A stretch of 32,090 nucleotides of DNA from Vibrio tasmaniensis 1F-187 (GTDB lineage Bacteria; Pseudomonadota; Gammaproteobacteria; Enterobacterales; Vibrionaceae). The notes beneath the pieces are model-generated. The model did not search any database and had not been told where the DNA came from. It saw only the letters and a program-made list of their open reading frames with translations. The stretch lies in contig NZ_AJZM02000434.1 of assembly GCF_000272405.2 (NCBI RefSeq), positions 1-32,090 on the forward strand, in the 5' to 3' direction. How positions within the stretch are numbered: the stretch's first letter is position 1; each line of letters begins with the position of its first letter. Both the position numbers and the translations under genes were made by a program. Shown in pieces: positions 1 through 10,287 of this stretch.

Positions 1-91
1 ATGACTCGCCATTTTTGTATCTAACATCTAATTGAGAAAATTAGACTATATCGATAGCTTTTCGTGCTCAATCGAGTCTTTTAGCTCTTAT

Positions 92-985
92 TTACGTAGG
101 GTTTTTCTTTGAAAACTTGATCTGTTGAATCACCAAACCAGCAATGATTAGCAGTAAGCCAAACAGTGTCGCTGGGTGAATCTCTTCGCCAATGATGGTT
201 GAAAGTAGCATTAGCGAAATAAACGGTGAGGCAAAAATTAGGTTGCTGATACGTGCCGTATTGTTGGTTAGCTTGAGTGCTGATAGCCACAAGACAAAGG
301 TAATGCCCATCTCGAACAGGCCAACATAAGTCACAGCCATCCAACCTTTCGCTGTGATTTGGCTAAAACTCTCGCCTTCGTAAATGGTTAAACCGATCGC
401 GAAGGGCAATGCCACTAAGAACCCAAGTAATACACCCACCACCGGGTCAGCCTTGTTTTTGGTATTGAGAATCCAGTAGCCCGCCCAAAGCAAGGTTGAA
501 AGCAGCGCCAGTGCCACACCGAGTGGGCTATCGAACTGCATGCCTAATACATCACCTTTGGTGGCAATGACTACCACACCCGCATAGCTGAAGGTACACG
601 CAATCCAATCTTGTTTACGAATCTTTTGTCCCAGAAACACCGCAGCCATTAAGGTTAGCGTGATAGCCCAGCTGTAGTTAATGGCTTGAGCTTGAGATGC
701 AGGCAGCAGGTCGTAGGCTTTGAATAGAATCAGGTAATAGGCCAGTGGGTTAACCAAACCGAGCAGTAAGTAATACCAAGGGTTTGAAAGAAACGTGGTA
801 CTCAGCTGAGAAAGCTTGCCTTGAAACGCGCAGACTGCGATCAGCGCAATCGACGACACAATGCTGGCGATGGTCAGCATTTGAATCGGTGAAAACTCAG
901 CAAGGGTCAGCTTAAAAGCAGTAGCGACTGTTGACCACAGTAATACCGCAGCAAGGCCAAAGCCCAAGGCACGACGTTCGTTCAT
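92..985 (-). CDS. DMT-superfamily (EamA) transporter
   Basis: A 297-residue, very hydrophobic inner-membrane protein with about ten predicted transmembrane segments arranged as two EamA repeats. The first repeat starts near residue 7 (GFGLAAVLLWSTVATAFK) and the second near residue 150, where GVALALLSTLLWAGYW mirrors it. The 'LWS/LWA' motif after the first helix of each half is typical of drug/metabolite transporter family members. The C-terminus is short, basic and cytoplasmic (QIKFSKKNPT). The family exports or imports small metabolites such as amino acids or nucleotide precursors; the substrate cannot be read from the sequence. It is a single gene, divergent from rmuC with about 140 bp between them, and has no recognisable operon partner inside the window. 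Confidence 0.85.
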   Translation of the reverse strand: MNERRALGFGLAAVLLWSTVATAFKLTLAEFSPIQMLTIASIVSSIALIAVCAFQGKLSQLSTTFLSNPWYYLLLGLVNPLAYYLILFKAYDLLPASQAQAINYSWAITLTLMAAVFLGQKIRKQDWIACTFSYAGVVVIATKGDVLGMQFDSPLGVALALLSTLLWAGYWILNTKNKADPVVGVLLGFLVALPFAIGLTIYEGESFSQITAKGWMAVTYVGLFEMGITFVLWLSALKLTNNTARISNLIFASPFISLMLLSTIIGEEIHPATLFGLLLIIAGLVIQQIKFSKKNPT

Positions 986-1123
986 AGCAACTCATTCTAA
1001 TTTGATGGGGCAGAATACGGAGCGCTTAGTCTATCTGTCGAATTTTAATACGGCAAACTGGACATTTATCCAGTATCAAAATACCCTTTAATGAGTTATT
1101 TCCAATTAGGCTAAATCATTATC

Positions 1124-2656
1124 ATGCAATGGATTATTGAACATCAGGCAACGCTTATTGCTGCTATTTCCGGCGCGCTCGTCAGCGGCGGTGTCGTGGG
1201 TTGGTGGATCAAACTGAAGTTCTCTTTTCAGCAGCGACTTCTTGAACAGCAATTAGAGTCCGACCGTTTGCTGCATGAGTCACAACAATCTCAGCTCAAA
1301 TCTTCACTCGCAGAGGCACAACAAGAGCTCAATGAGTTGGATGATGATCGAGACAAAGCGGCATTTGAACTTAAGCAGGCGCATGGCAAGGTGATGGCTG
1401 CGATGGAGAAGCTGCGCTATTTTGAAGCCGTGAAGCAAGAGCGTCAGCAGTATGCCGATGATATCAATGTTCTTAAGGAGCATAAGTCTGAGTTGGAGGC
1501 TGAGCTTCGCGAGCAAGAAGCTAGGCACGACCAAGAAAATCTCGCCAACAGTGAAAAACTGCAGCTGTTAGAGCAGGCAGAGTCCCGATTGAAGCAGCAG
1601 TTTGAACTGTTAGCGAATCAACTGTTTGAGAGCAAAACCGCTAAGGTCGATCAACAGAACAAGCAAAGCCTAGAGGGTTTGTTATCACCGCTGAGAGAGC
1701 AGTTAGAGGGCTTTAAGAAGCAGGTTAATGATAGCTTTAGCCAAGAAGCCAAAGAGCGTCACACCTTAGTGCATGAGCTTAAAAACTTGCAGCGCCTCAA
1801 TGAGAGCATGACGCGTGAAGCGGTTAACCTGACTCAAGCGCTAAAGGGTGATAATAAACAACAAGGTAACTGGGGCGAGGTGGTACTGGCTCGCGTGTTG
1901 GCGGATTCTGGCTTACGAGAAGGCCATGAATATCAAACGCAGGTGAACCTGCAAAACGATGCCGGCAAGCGTTATCAACCCGATGTAATTGTCCATCTGC
2001 CACAAGATAAGCAAGTGGTGGTCGATTCGAAAATGGCTTTGGTGGCATTTGAGCGCTACTTCAACGCTGAGACCGATCAACAACGCGACGCAGCACTGCG
2101 TGATCATCTAGCTTCACTGCGAGCGCATATTAAAGTCTTGAGTCAGAAGGATTATCATCAGCTCAAAGGTATACAGAGCCTTGATTATGTATTGATGTTT
2201 ATTCCGGTAGAACCCGCGTTTCAAGTCGCGATTCAAGCTGACCCTAGCTTGGTCAAAGACGCGATGGAACAAAACATTATCTTGGTCAGCCCTACGACCT
2301 TGCTGGTGGCACTGCGTACCATTGATAACTTGTGGCGCAACGAAAGACAGAACCAGAATGCACAAATCATTGCGGAGCGGGCGAGCAAACTTTACGACAA
2401 GCTGCGCTTGTTTGTTGATGATATGGAAGGTCTTGGTAGCTCATTAGACAGAGCTAATCAAAGCTACCAAGGTGCCATGAATAAGCTGGTGACTGGTCGT
2501 GGTAACGTGATTCGTCAGGCCGAAAGCTTTAAGCAATTGGGTGTTGAGGTGAAGAAACCTATCTCGGTTGGCTTGGCGGAAATCGCTCAAAATGAGGCTT
2601 TTTCAGAAAATGCCTCCTTAGTAGAAAGACAACCCGCTGAGGATAAAGTAAACTAA
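1124..2656 (+). CDS. rmuC: DNA recombination protein RmuC
   Basis: A 510-residue protein. An N-terminal membrane anchor at about residues 10-29 is followed by a long coiled coil, rich in Gln, Glu and Leu, to about residue 240. The RmuC nuclease-fold domain then covers roughly 245-450, with the family signatures GNWGEVVLARVLADSGLREG, YQPDVIVHLP and VVVDSKMAL. In E. coli RmuC limits inversions at short inverted repeats and is thought to be a membrane-tethered nuclease. The gene sits just upstream of ubiE, as in E. coli (rmuC-ubiE-ubiJ-ubiB), with a 50 bp gap. The start has only a weak ribosome-binding site, but the membrane anchor supports it. Confidence 0.93.
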   Translation: MQWIIEHQATLIAAISGALVSGGVVGWWIKLKFSFQQRLLEQQLESDRLLHESQQSQLKSSLAEAQQELNELDDDRDKAAFELKQAHGKVMAAMEKLRYFEAVKQERQQYADDINVLKEHKSELEAELREQEARHDQENLANSEKLQLLEQAESRLKQQFELLANQLFESKTAKVDQQNKQSLEGLLSPLREQLEGFKKQVNDSFSQEAKERHTLVHELKNLQRLNESMTREAVNLTQALKGDNKQQGNWGEVVLARVLADSGLREGHEYQTQVNLQNDAGKRYQPDVIVHLPQDKQVVVDSKMALVAFERYFNAETDQQRDAALRDHLASLRAHIKVLSQKDYHQLKGIQSLDYVLMFIPVEPAFQVAIQADPSLVKDAMEQNIILVSPTTLLVALRTIDNLWRNERQNQNAQIIAERASKLYDKLRLFVDDMEGLGSSLDRANQSYQGAMNKLVTGRGNVIRQAESFKQLGVEVKKPISVGLAEIAQNEAFSENASLVERQPAEDKVN

Positions 2657-2706
2657 TCGGCCGCAGCGCCTCTAAAGAGAGAGTGTACTGTCGATGAGAA
2701 CTTACC

Positions 2707-3501
2707 ATGGTAGATAACAGCATTATGGACACAAGCGTGCAGACAAATTCAGCAGTAGAGTCAGAAACCACACACTTTGGTTTCGAAACAGTCGCGAAAG
2801 ACCAAAAAGTCGCGAAAGTAGCAGAGGTATTTCACTCTGTAGCCGCTAAATACGACATCATGAATGACTTAATGTCGGGTGGTGTTCACCGCTTGTGGAA
2901 GCGATTCACGATTGATTGCAGTGGCGTGCGCCCTGGTCAACGTATCCTCGATCTTGGTGGTGGTACTGGCGACCTTACTGCGAAATTCTCGCGCATCGTT
3001 GGTGAAAAAGGCCACGTGGTTCTTGCTGATATCAACAACTCAATGCTGAATGTTGGCCGCGATAAACTGCGTGATAGCGGTATTGTTGGCAACGTACATT
3101 ACGTTCAAGCCAATGCTGAAGAGCTGCCTTTCCCAGATAACTACTTCGATTGCATTACCATCAGCTTCTGTCTGCGTAATGTTACCGACAAAGACCAAGC
3201 GCTGCGTTCAATGTACCGCGTACTTAAGCCGGGCGGTCGTCTGTTGGTTCTTGAGTTTTCTAAGCCAGTGCTTGAGCCACTATCAAAGGTTTACGATGCA
3301 TACTCTTTCCACCTATTGCCAAAAATGGGTGAGCTGATTGCTAACGATGCAGATAGCTATCGTTACCTTGCAGAATCAATCCGTATGCACCCTAACCAAG
3401 AAACCTTGGAAGGCATGATGCAAGAAGCGGGTTTTGAAAATACTAAATACTTCAACCTAACGGGCGGCATTGTTGCGCTGCACCGTGGTTACAAGTTCTA
3501 G
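2707..3501 (+). CDS. ubiE: Ubiquinone/menaquinone C-methyltransferase UbiE
   Basis: A SAM-dependent methyltransferase that makes the C-methylation step shared by ubiquinone and menaquinone synthesis. Motif I is [10 protein letters not shown] at about residues 81-90. Other UbiE signatures are [18 protein letters not shown] near 42, ADINNSML, and the C-terminal [14 protein letters not shown]. At 264 residues it is slightly longer than the E. coli protein, about 250. A second ATG at 2725 (MDTSVQTN) resembles the N-terminus I recall for Vibrio homologues. The upstream ATG at 2707 has a weak GATGAGA about 8 nt ahead, so I keep it, but the start is uncertain by six codons. It is the first gene of the ubiE-ubiJ-ubiB group. 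Confidence 0.95.
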   Translation: MVDNSIMDTSVQTNSAVESETTHFGFETVAKDQKVAKVAEVFHSVAAKYDIMNDLMSGGVHRLWKRFTIDCSGVRPGQRILDLGGGTGDLTAKFSRIVGEKGHVVLADINNSMLNVGRDKLRDSGIVGNVHYVQANAEELPFPDNYFDCITISFCLRNVTDKDQALRSMYRVLKPGGRLLVLEFSKPVLEPLSKVYDAYSFHLLPKMGELIANDADSYRYLAESIRMHPNQETLEGMMQEAGFENTKYFNLTGGIVALHRGYKF

Positions 3502-3554
3502 TCGAACTTGGTAGCAGGCTCGTTGAGTGTGCTAAAAAATAAGAATAAAGATAC

Positions 3555-3583
3555 AACGGATAGGTTAACGCTTATCCGTTTTC
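3555..3583 (+). terminator. Stem-loop between ubiE and ubiJ (possible weak terminator)
   Basis: AACGGATA at 3555-3562 pairs with TATCCGTT at 3573-3580, giving an 8-bp stem with a 10-nt loop. Only a short, interrupted T run follows. It may attenuate or process the ubiE-ubiJ transcript rather than end it. Confidence 0.4.
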
Positions 3584-3599
3584 AAAGGTAAGGACAGTC

Positions 3600-4205
3600 A
3601 TGCCATTTGATCCATTGGTCACCGCGGTTATTGAAACCTCTTTAAATACTTTCGTGAACGATGATCCAGCTTTGGTTCGTCGTTTGTCTCGTTTAAAGGG
3701 GCAGATCATTCAAGTTAATTTGAAAGAGCTGAACAAAACTCTCACTTTCGTTTTTAGCCAACAAATCGATGTGTTGTCTGACTACGAAGGACAACCTGAT
3801 TGCTACCTATCTTTGAACCTCTCGGTACTGCCAGAACTGCGTGAGCAATCGAACATCACCAAGTTGATCAAGCAAGATAAGCTGATCTTAGAGGGTGATA
3901 TTCAACTGGCTCAGAAATTTGCTCAGCTAATGACAGACTGCAAGCCTGACTTGGAAGAGTGGCTATCGCGCGTGACTGGAGATGTGGTTGCCCATACCTT
4001 GGTACAAGGCGTTAAGAATGTTGGTGGCCTTGTGGCTAAGCAAGCGACTAAGCATCAAAACCATCTCGCTCAGGTATTAACTGAAGAGTGGAAGATTGCA
4101 CCAGCGCCATTAGAAGTGGCACATTTTTGCGATCAGGTTGACGACGTGAAAAGCTCAGCTGCACGTCTTGAAGCTAAACTGAACGCTCTGTTGGAGAAAG
4201 CATGA
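3600..4205 (+). CDS. ubiJ: Ubiquinone biosynthesis accessory factor UbiJ
   Basis: A 201-residue protein of the UbiJ (YigP) family. It has an N-terminal SCP2-like lipid-binding domain, roughly residues 10-115, and a C-terminal helical tail ending [12 protein letters not shown]. UbiJ is a non-catalytic scaffold of the soluble Ubi complex. It binds isoprenoid quinone intermediates and is needed for aerobic ubiquinone synthesis. Identification rests on the SCP2-like profile and its place between ubiE and ubiB, as in E. coli. AAGGTAAGGACAG upstream provides a ribosome-binding site. Its stop codon overlaps the start of ubiB by 4 nt (ATGA), which implies translational coupling. Confidence 0.9.
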   Translation: MPFDPLVTAVIETSLNTFVNDDPALVRRLSRLKGQIIQVNLKELNKTLTFVFSQQIDVLSDYEGQPDCYLSLNLSVLPELREQSNITKLIKQDKLILEGDIQLAQKFAQLMTDCKPDLEEWLSRVTGDVVAHTLVQGVKNVGGLVAKQATKHQNHLAQVLTEEWKIAPAPLEVAHFCDQVDDVKSSAARLEAKLNALLEKA

Positions 4206-5836
4206 CCCCAACAGAACTGAAACGTCTTTATCATATTATCAAGGTACAGTTGGAATACGGCCTTGATGAGTTGATGCCTGAGCACCAGTTGACCAAGGCT
4301 CCTTTGCTGGCGAGAAAGTCACTGTTTTGGCTCAAGAACAAACATCAAGATAAAGAGTTGGGTCATCGCTTGCGTTTAGCGTTGCAAGAATTAGGGCCTG
4401 TTTGGATTAAGTTTGGTCAGATGATGTCAACGCGTCGCGACCTATTTCCTCCTCATATCGCTGACCAATTGGCTTTATTACAAGACCAAGTGGCGCCATT
4501 TGATGGTCAATTGGCTAAGCGAGACATGGAAAAAGCGCTCGGTGGTAGCCTAGATAACTGGTTTACCGACTTTGATATCGAGCCATTGGCTTCTGCTTCT
4601 ATCGCTCAGGTGCATACCGCGAAGCTCAAGGAGAGTGGTCGCGAGATTGTTCTGAAGGTTATTCGCCCTGATATTCGCCCGGTGATTGACGCAGATCTAA
4701 AACTGATGCACCGAATGGCGCGTATAGTCGCTAAGTCGCTTCCTGAAGCACGTCGTTTGAAACCGGTTGAAGTCGTTCACGAGTACGAAAAAACGTTACT
4801 TGATGAACTAGACCTGCGCCGAGAGGCGGCCAATGCGATTCAACTACGACGTAATTTTGAAGGCAGTGAAGAGCTGTATGTTCCAGAGGTTATCCCTGAT
4901 CTAAGCAGCGAAACCCTGATGGTGTCAGAGCGTATCTACGGTATTCAAGTATCCGATATTGAAACGCTAGAAGCCAACGGCACCAACATGAAATTGCTCG
5001 CGGAACGTGGCGTGACGGTATTCTTCACCCAAGTATTCCGAGACAGCTTTTTCCATGCAGACATGCACCCGGGCAACGTATTCGTTAACCCAGAGAATCC
5101 AGATAACCCTCAGTGGATTGGTTTGGATTGTGGCATTGTCGGCACGCTCAACAGTGAAGATAAGCGCTATTTAGCAGAGAACCTGTTGGCTTTCTTTAAT
5201 CGAGATTATCGTAAAGTCGCCGAGCTGCACGTTGATTCGGGTTGGGTGCCACACGACACCAACGTCAATGATTTTGAGTTCGCGATCCGTATGGTGTGTG
5301 AGCCAATTTTTGCAAAACCACTTGGTGAGATCTCATTTGGCCATGTGTTGCTAAACTTATTTAATACAGCAAGACGTTTCAACATGGAGGTTCAGCCTCA
5401 GTTGGTGCTTCTGCAGAAGACCTTGTTGTATGTGGAAGGGCTAGGTCGTCAGTTGTATCCGCAACTTGATTTGTGGGCAACCGCCAAGCCTTTCCTTGAA
5501 ACCTGGATGATGAATCAGGTGGGGCCGCAAGCTGTGATCAATGCAGTAAAAGAGCGCGCGCCATTCTGGGCAGAAAAACTGCCAGAGCTGCCAGAGCTGC
5601 TTTATGACAGCTTGCGCCAAGGTAAAGCGATGAACCACAGAATGGATCAGCTTTATCAAGGTTACCGAGAGAGTAAGCGTCAGCAAGCAACTGGAAAGTT
5701 TTTGTTTGGCGTTGGAGCCACTTTAGTCGTATGCTCCGCAATATTAGTTTCAAGCCCTTATGAGCAGCTATCTATGGGCTGTGGCATCGCAGGTGTCACA
5801 TTTTGGTTGCTTAGTTGGCGAGCTTACCGTCGTTAG
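4202..5836 (+). CDS. ubiB: ABC1/ADCK-family atypical kinase UbiB
   Basis: A 544-residue protein of the UbiB/ADCK (ABC1) family, required for ubiquinone biosynthesis. The invariant family motif appears as [16 protein letters not shown] at about residues 66-82. The Ala-rich loop is [11 protein letters not shown], the catalytic-loop-like [11 protein letters not shown] lies at about residues 288-298, and the metal-binding DCG follows (GLDCGIVG). These define an atypical kinase/ATPase that supports the Ubi complex. Two hydrophobic C-terminal segments, about 500-517 and 523-540, would anchor it in the inner membrane, as in E. coli. It overlaps ubiJ by 4 nt and lies about 50 nt upstream of tatA. Confidence 0.96.
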   Translation: MTPTELKRLYHIIKVQLEYGLDELMPEHQLTKAPLLARKSLFWLKNKHQDKELGHRLRLALQELGPVWIKFGQMMSTRRDLFPPHIADQLALLQDQVAPFDGQLAKRDMEKALGGSLDNWFTDFDIEPLASASIAQVHTAKLKESGREIVLKVIRPDIRPVIDADLKLMHRMARIVAKSLPEARRLKPVEVVHEYEKTLLDELDLRREAANAIQLRRNFEGSEELYVPEVIPDLSSETLMVSERIYGIQVSDIETLEANGTNMKLLAERGVTVFFTQVFRDSFFHADMHPGNVFVNPENPDNPQWIGLDCGIVGTLNSEDKRYLAENLLAFFNRDYRKVAELHVDSGWVPHDTNVNDFEFAIRMVCEPIFAKPLGEISFGHVLLNLFNTARRFNMEVQPQLVLLQKTLLYVEGLGRQLYPQLDLWATAKPFLETWMMNQVGPQAVINAVKERAPFWAEKLPELPELLYDSLRQGKAMNHRMDQLYQGYRESKRQQATGKFLFGVGATLVVCSAILVSSPYEQLSMGCGIAGVTFWLLSWRAYRR

Positions 5837-5890
5837 ACAGTAGACTCTCTTAATATTTTTTATGTGTAGACAGACCCGAGGACAATGACA

Positions 5891-6145
5891 ATGGGTGGTA
5901 TCAGTATTTGGCAACTTCTAATCATTGCTGTAATTGTAATTTTACTTTTCGGAACAAAGAAACTGCGCGGCATGGGTGGTGACTTAGGTTCAGCGGTGAA
6001 AGGCTTCAAAAAAGCAATGAGCGATGAAGATAAGCCTGCAGATAAGAAAGACGCAGACTTCGAACCAAAGAATATTGAACAGCAGAAGACAGAAGCTAGC
6101 GCTGAAACAACTGCTGAAACAAAGAAAGACAAAGAGCAGGCGTAA
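5891..6145 (+). CDS. tatA: Twin-arginine translocase subunit TatA
   Basis: TatA forms the size-variable channel that carries folded Tat substrates across the inner membrane. From the start chosen here the protein is 85 residues and begins [11 protein letters not shown]. It has one N-terminal membrane helix (about 4-20) and an [14 protein letters not shown] hinge. An amphipathic helix with the conserved GFKKAM follows, then a charged, disordered tail. An ATG two codons upstream at 5885 is also in frame, but GAGGAC at 5878-5883 sits about 7 nt from 5891 and only 1-2 nt from 5885. The family N-terminus also begins MGG. First gene of tatABC. Confidence 0.95.
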   Translation: MGGISIWQLLIIAVIVILLFGTKKLRGMGGDLGSAVKGFKKAMSDEDKPADKKDADFEPKNIEQQKTEASAETTAETKKDKEQA

Positions 6146-6148
6146 ATC

Positions 6149-6556
6149 GTGTTTGATATCGGTTTTTGGGAACTGGTATTAATATCTGTCGTTGGGTTAG
6201 TGGTTTTAGGACCTGAGCGTTTGCCCGTGGCGATTCGTAGTATTTCCAAGTTTGTTGGACAAGCGAAAAGCATGGCAAACAGTGTGAAAGATGAACTTTC
6301 TCACGAGCTTAAGGTGCAAGAGCTGCAAGAAAACCTACGCAAGGCGGAAAAAATGGGTATGGAAGATTTATCTCCAGACCTAAAAGCGTCAGTCGATGAA
6401 CTCAAGCAGGCCGCTGCTCAAGTTCAACGTCCGTACGCCAAGCCTGAGTCTGATAAGCCAAGTGAGACTGAACCTAGTGTCACGGAAACTGTAGAATCTG
6501 AAACCATTCAGGTTAACAGCGAAGCTTCAGCACCGTCAGATAAGAAAGCCGAATAG
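6149..6556 (+). CDS. tatB: Twin-arginine translocase subunit TatB
   Basis: TatB forms the substrate-receptor complex with TatC. The 135-residue protein starts at a GTG only 3 nt after the tatA stop. The N-terminus [19 protein letters not shown] is the classical TatB membrane helix, with the conserved Glu at residue 8. [12 protein letters not shown] follows with the Gly-Pro hinge. An amphipathic helix then leads to a long acidic Ser/Thr/Glu-rich C-terminal tail typical of TatB. The close spacing to tatA suggests coupling. Unlike the E. coli operon, where tatB and tatC are almost contiguous, 148 nt separate tatB from tatC here, and that gap is filled by short degenerate repeats. Confidence 0.95.
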   Translation: MFDIGFWELVLISVVGLVVLGPERLPVAIRSISKFVGQAKSMANSVKDELSHELKVQELQENLRKAEKMGMEDLSPDLKASVDELKQAAAQVQRPYAKPESDKPSETEPSVTETVESETIQVNSEASAPSDKKAE

Positions 6557-6568
6557 TCTCGCAAGGAG

Positions 6569-6664
6569 GAGTCGCCAGATGCTTGAGTCGCTAGATGTTT
6601 AAGTCGATAGCTATTCAAGTAGATATCTATTCAAGTGGATACCAATTCAACTGGATAGATAGGT
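6569..6664 (+). repeat. Degenerate 16-bp tandem repeats between tatB and tatC
   Basis: Six consecutive 16-nt units can be laid out without gaps: GAGTCGCCAGATGCTT, GAGTCGCTAGATGTTT, AAGTCGATAGCTATTC, AAGTAGATATCTATTC, AAGTGGATACCAATTC and the weaker AACTGGATAGATAGGT. Adjacent units differ at 3-6 positions. Each begins near RAGTSG and ends near ATTC/TTT. The tract occupies most of the tatB-tatC gap and would be transcribed. One unit junction contains the 10-bp palindrome TAGATATCTA. Confidence 0.75.
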
Positions 6665-6704
6665 GCGCGGCTCCTTTTCGATCTTCCTGTTTAAGAGGTT
6701 TGAC

Positions 6705-7460
6705 ATGTCTTCGACTGAGCAGACACAGCCTTTAATTAGCCATCTTCTAGAATTACGTAATCGCCTACTACGCGCGATTGTCGCCGTTCTAGTGATATTT
6801 GTCGGGCTAATTTATTTTGCTAATGATATTTATGAATTCGTATCAGCACCTTTGGTAGATCGTCTGCCTGAAGGGGCGACGATGATCGCAACGGATGTTG
6901 CATCGCCATTTTTTACACCACTAAAATTAACCTTAATCGCGTCTATTTTTGTCGCGGTGCCGTTTATTTTGTATCAGGTGTGGGCCTTTGTTGCTCCGGG
7001 TTTGTACAAGCATGAAAAACGCTTGATCATGCCGCTATTGGCTTCAAGTTCTTTGCTGTTTTACTGTGGTGTGGCGTTTGCTTACTTCGTAGTATTCCCA
7101 TTGGTATTTAGTTTCTTCACGGCTATTTCCTTAGGGCAGGTAGAGTTCGCAACAGACATATCAAGTTATCTCGATTTTGTACTCGCGCTGTTCTTTGCTT
7201 TTGGTATTGCCTTTGAAGTACCAGTAGCGATTATCTTGTTATGTTGGACGGGGGCGACAACGCCTAAGGCTCTGTCTGAAAAGCGTCCGTACATTGTTGT
7301 CGGTGCTTTTATCGTCGGTATGATGCTGACACCTCCCGATATGATCTCGCAGACACTGTTGGCGATTCCAATGTGTATTCTGTTTGAGATTGGTCTGTTC
7401 TTCGCGCGTTTCTATGTGCGTAAACCAGATGCGGATGAAGAGGAAGAAGCTGAATCTTGA
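6705..7460 (+). CDS. tatC: Twin-arginine translocase subunit TatC
   Basis: A 251-residue polytopic protein with six predicted membrane helices, the core receptor for the twin-arginine signal peptide. Family signatures are [16 protein letters not shown] near the N-terminus, the periplasmic [17 protein letters not shown] with the conserved Phe-Val-Ala-Pro-Gly-Leu, and [10 protein letters not shown]. The conserved Glu of the first cytoplasmic loop lies in EKR. The tail is short and acidic. A longer frame opens at GTG 6663, but AAGAGG at 6693-6698 is spaced 6 nt from ATG 6705, and the family N-terminus begins [14 protein letters not shown]. The operon ends at a strong terminator 44 nt downstream. 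Confidence 0.96.
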   Translation: MSSTEQTQPLISHLLELRNRLLRAIVAVLVIFVGLIYFANDIYEFVSAPLVDRLPEGATMIATDVASPFFTPLKLTLIASIFVAVPFILYQVWAFVAPGLYKHEKRLIMPLLASSSLLFYCGVAFAYFVVFPLVFSFFTAISLGQVEFATDISSYLDFVLALFFAFGIAFEVPVAIILLCWTGATTPKALSEKRPYIVVGAFIVGMMLTPPDMISQTLLAIPMCILFEIGLFFARFYVRKPDADEEEEAES

Positions 7461-7503
7461 TTCTGCTGTAAGAGTATAATTGCTAGAGTCCTTCAGCAAA
7501 CAT

Positions 7504-7546
7504 GACACAATAAAAAAGCGGCCCGAGGCCGCTTTTTTATTGTGTC
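7504..7546. terminator. Bidirectional rho-independent terminator, tatC / tatD
   Basis: A perfect 20-bp inverted repeat (7504-7523 with 7527-7546) around the loop CGA. The G+C core GCGGCC is flanked by A6 on one side and T6 on the other. It can therefore terminate transcription in both directions between convergent tatC and tatD. Confidence 0.95.
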
Positions 7547-7651
7547 TGTTTATCGAATGTCGATTATACCTTCGTCATAAATAACGGGTTACGCTCACTT
7601 GTTTTAAAGCTCGATCACTGCGTTATTTCTGATGATTTACTGTGATTGATA

Positions 7652-8413
7652 TTATAAACCAAACAGTAATTTAGCGTTGCTGGTCGTTATATTGTCGACT
7701 TCGTCAAGGGTCATTCCACGCAATTCAGCGATGCGTTTTGCTACCAATTCCGTGTAGGCTGGCTCATTACGTTTACCGCGATTCGGTGTTGGTGCCAAGT
7801 ATGGGCAATCTGTCTCTAGAATGACGTAATTCATATCAAGATGTGGAATCACCTTGTCCATTCCTGAGTTCTTAAAGGTCGATACACCGCCTAAACCTAA
7901 GTGAAAGCCTAGCTCGTTGATTGCCTGGGCCTCCTCTAAGCTGCTGCCAAAGCAGTGGAATACGCCACGTAAGCTGCCGTCTTGTTCTTTACGCAGTAAG
8001 GCAAGTGTCTCTTCAATAGAATCACGCGTGTGGATCACCACTGGAAGATCGAGCTCTTTTGCCCACTGCAGTTGAGTCACGAAAGCCATCTCTTGTTCTG
8101 CCTTGAAGGTTTTATCCCAGTACAAGTCGATACCGATCTCACCCACGGCGATGAAGTTATGCTTGTCGAACCAAGCCCGAACGGTTTTGAGGGTTTGCTC
8201 GATATTCGCATCCACATAACAAGGGTGTAAGCCCATCATTGAACGACACACCTCAGGAAACTGAGCTTCCGTCGCTAACATTGGCTCGATAGATTCTAAA
8301 TCGATGTTCGGCAATAGAATGGTATCAATACCTTGAGCCAGTGCGCGCTGCACGACTTGTTCACGGTCTTCATCGAATTCGCTCGCGTAGATATGAGCAT
8401 GGGTGTCGATCAT
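7652..8413 (-). CDS. tatD: TatD-family metal-dependent hydrolase
   Basis: A 253-residue TIM-barrel amidohydrolase of the TatD family, with metal-dependent 3'-5' exonuclease activity on DNA/RNA in E. coli. The N-terminal metal-binding MIDTHAHIYASEFDEDR has His4 and His6. The conserved GEIGIDLYWD Glu is at about 93. Later ligands are VVIHTRDS, FHCFGS and the ETDCPYLAP Asp near 202-205. In E. coli tatD follows tatC in the operon; here it is on the opposite strand, convergent to tatC. The family has several paralogues (TatD, YcfH, YjjV). Synteny supports the tatD locus, but the orthologue label is less certain than the family. AGGA precedes the start. Confidence 0.85.
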   Translation of the reverse strand: MIDTHAHIYASEFDEDREQVVQRALAQGIDTILLPNIDLESIEPMLATEAQFPEVCRSMMGLHPCYVDANIEQTLKTVRAWFDKHNFIAVGEIGIDLYWDKTFKAEQEMAFVTQLQWAKELDLPVVIHTRDSIEETLALLRKEQDGSLRGVFHCFGSSLEEAQAINELGFHLGLGGVSTFKNSGMDKVIPHLDMNYVILETDCPYLAPTPNRGKRNEPAYTELVAKRIAELRGMTLDEVDNITTSNAKLLFGL

Positions 8414-8570
8414 TATTTTGTCCTGAAAGCAGTCTTTACTGAGTTGTCATGAGTATACGGCAGTGTGAGGAGAAGGTCATTTTTTGCCATTTACCCCTGT
8501 TTTTGAGTGGGTTTTATATTTTACTGCTAGCGTCCTGAGCCATCAGTGATATGCTTTTGCCTGTATTTAG

Positions 8571-9665
<1,095 letters not shown>

Positions 9666-9697
9666 CAACTTAACGTTAACTTAAGTGATATTCAGTA

Positions 9698-9725
9698 AAA
9701 GGGTTGGCCATTGTGTCAGCCCTTT
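9698..9725 (+). terminator. Stem-loop after hemB (possible terminator)
   Basis: AAAGGG at 9698-9703 pairs with CCCTTT at 9720-9725. The stem extends inward by weaker T-G, T-A, G-C and G-T pairs around an 8-nt loop. The downstream T run is poor (CGCTTATG). It may be partial, allowing read-through to the acetyltransferase gene 22 nt on. Confidence 0.45.
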
Positions 9726-9746
9726 CGCTTATGAGGATGGAAGAAG

Positions 9747-10187
9747 ATGTCAGTCATAGTACGTGAAGGTTCACTGGAAGAGGTTGTGTCTGTTGTCGAG
9801 CAGATCTCTGAGTTTGCTAGAAAAGAGAGTGTCGCTTCACTGGCAGCTCGGCTTGAAGGGAAAAAGAGCCTGATCTTAGTGGCTGAAGAGGCGAACGTGT
9901 TACTTGGCTTTAAAATTGGTTATGAGCTTAACTCAAATACTTTCTATAGCTGGTTTGGTGGTGTGTCATCGCTTGCAAGAAATAAGGGTGTCGCACAGGC
10001 TCAATTAGATGTTCAGGAGCTGTGGGCACAAGAGCGGGGTTATGAGCAGCTGAAAGTAAAATCTCGTAACCAGTTTCCTGCGATGCTGTGTTTACTATTG
10101 AAAAATGGATATCGAATAGAAAAACTGGAAGAAAAAGAAGAGATTAATGAAAATCGAATCCATTTCGTGAAGCAATTATCAGCTTAA
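9747..10187 (+). CDS. GNAT-family N-acetyltransferase
   Basis: A 146-residue protein with the GNAT acetyl-CoA fold. The N-terminal REGSLEEVVSVVEQISEF matches the beta1-alpha1 region. LILVAEEANVLLGFKIGYEL forms the beta2-beta3 pair (about residues 45-66). FYSWFGGVSSLARNKGVAQAQLD covers beta4 and the acetyl-CoA pyrophosphate loop (about 74-95). The usual Q/RxxGxG/A motif is degenerate here (RNKGVA). The C-terminal part, FPAMLCLLLKNGYRIEKLEEKE, is the expected beta5-alpha4 region. The substrate is unknown. It lies after hemB and before the RyhB locus. GAGG upstream is a usable ribosome-binding site. Confidence 0.8.
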   Translation: MSVIVREGSLEEVVSVVEQISEFARKESVASLAARLEGKKSLILVAEEANVLLGFKIGYELNSNTFYSWFGGVSSLARNKGVAQAQLDVQELWAQERGYEQLKVKSRNQFPAMLCLLLKNGYRIEKLEEKEEINENRIHFVKQLSA

Positions 10188-10220
10188 TGATTTGCTTTAT
10201 CGGAGGGATAAATCATTTAA
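10184..10220 (+). repeat. Inverted repeat after the acetyltransferase gene
   Basis: TTAATGATTT at 10184-10193 overlaps the stop codon and pairs with AAATCATTTAA at 10210-10220. The stem is about 9-10 bp, almost all A/T, with a G-rich loop. It could act as a weak terminator or 3'-end stabiliser ahead of the ryhB promoter. There is no clear T run. Confidence 0.4.
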
Positions 10221-10231
10221 AATGAATTTAA

Positions 10232-10283
10232 TGAGATTTATTATCATTTAGTTGTTGACTATTAAATGAGAATCATTATTATT
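10232..10283 (+). promoter_or_regulatory. ryhB promoter with two Fur-like boxes
   Basis: TTGACT at 10255-10260 and TATTAT at 10277-10282, 16 bp apart, form a sigma-70 promoter. Two 15-bp sequences match the Fur 7-1-7 consensus TGATAATNATTATCA: TGAGATTTATTATCA at 10232-10246 (12 of 14) and TGAGAATCATTATTA at 10267-10281 (12 of 14). The second covers the -10 element and the first lies just upstream of the -35. That geometry fits Fur-Fe repression. Confidence 0.8.
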
Positions 10284-10287
10284 AACC

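Noticed and set aside
1..91. Stem CTAATT/AATTAG and T-rich DNA at the window edge as a terminator
   Set aside because: The stem is A/T-only and weak, and the neighbouring gene lies outside the window.
2114..2365. Antisense frames inside rmuC, typA, polA and other genes
   Set aside because: They lie opposite well-supported conserved genes, lack family motifs and have no ribosome-binding sites; they are by-products of codon bias.
3600..4205. EsrE-like small RNA within the 3' part of ubiJ
   Set aside because: E. coli has such an RNA at this locus, but I see no promoter or terminator evidence here that would support one.
6663..6704. GTG-initiated 14-residue extension of TatC
   Set aside because: The internal ATG has a well-spaced AAGAGG and gives the family N-terminus; the extension runs into the repeat tract.
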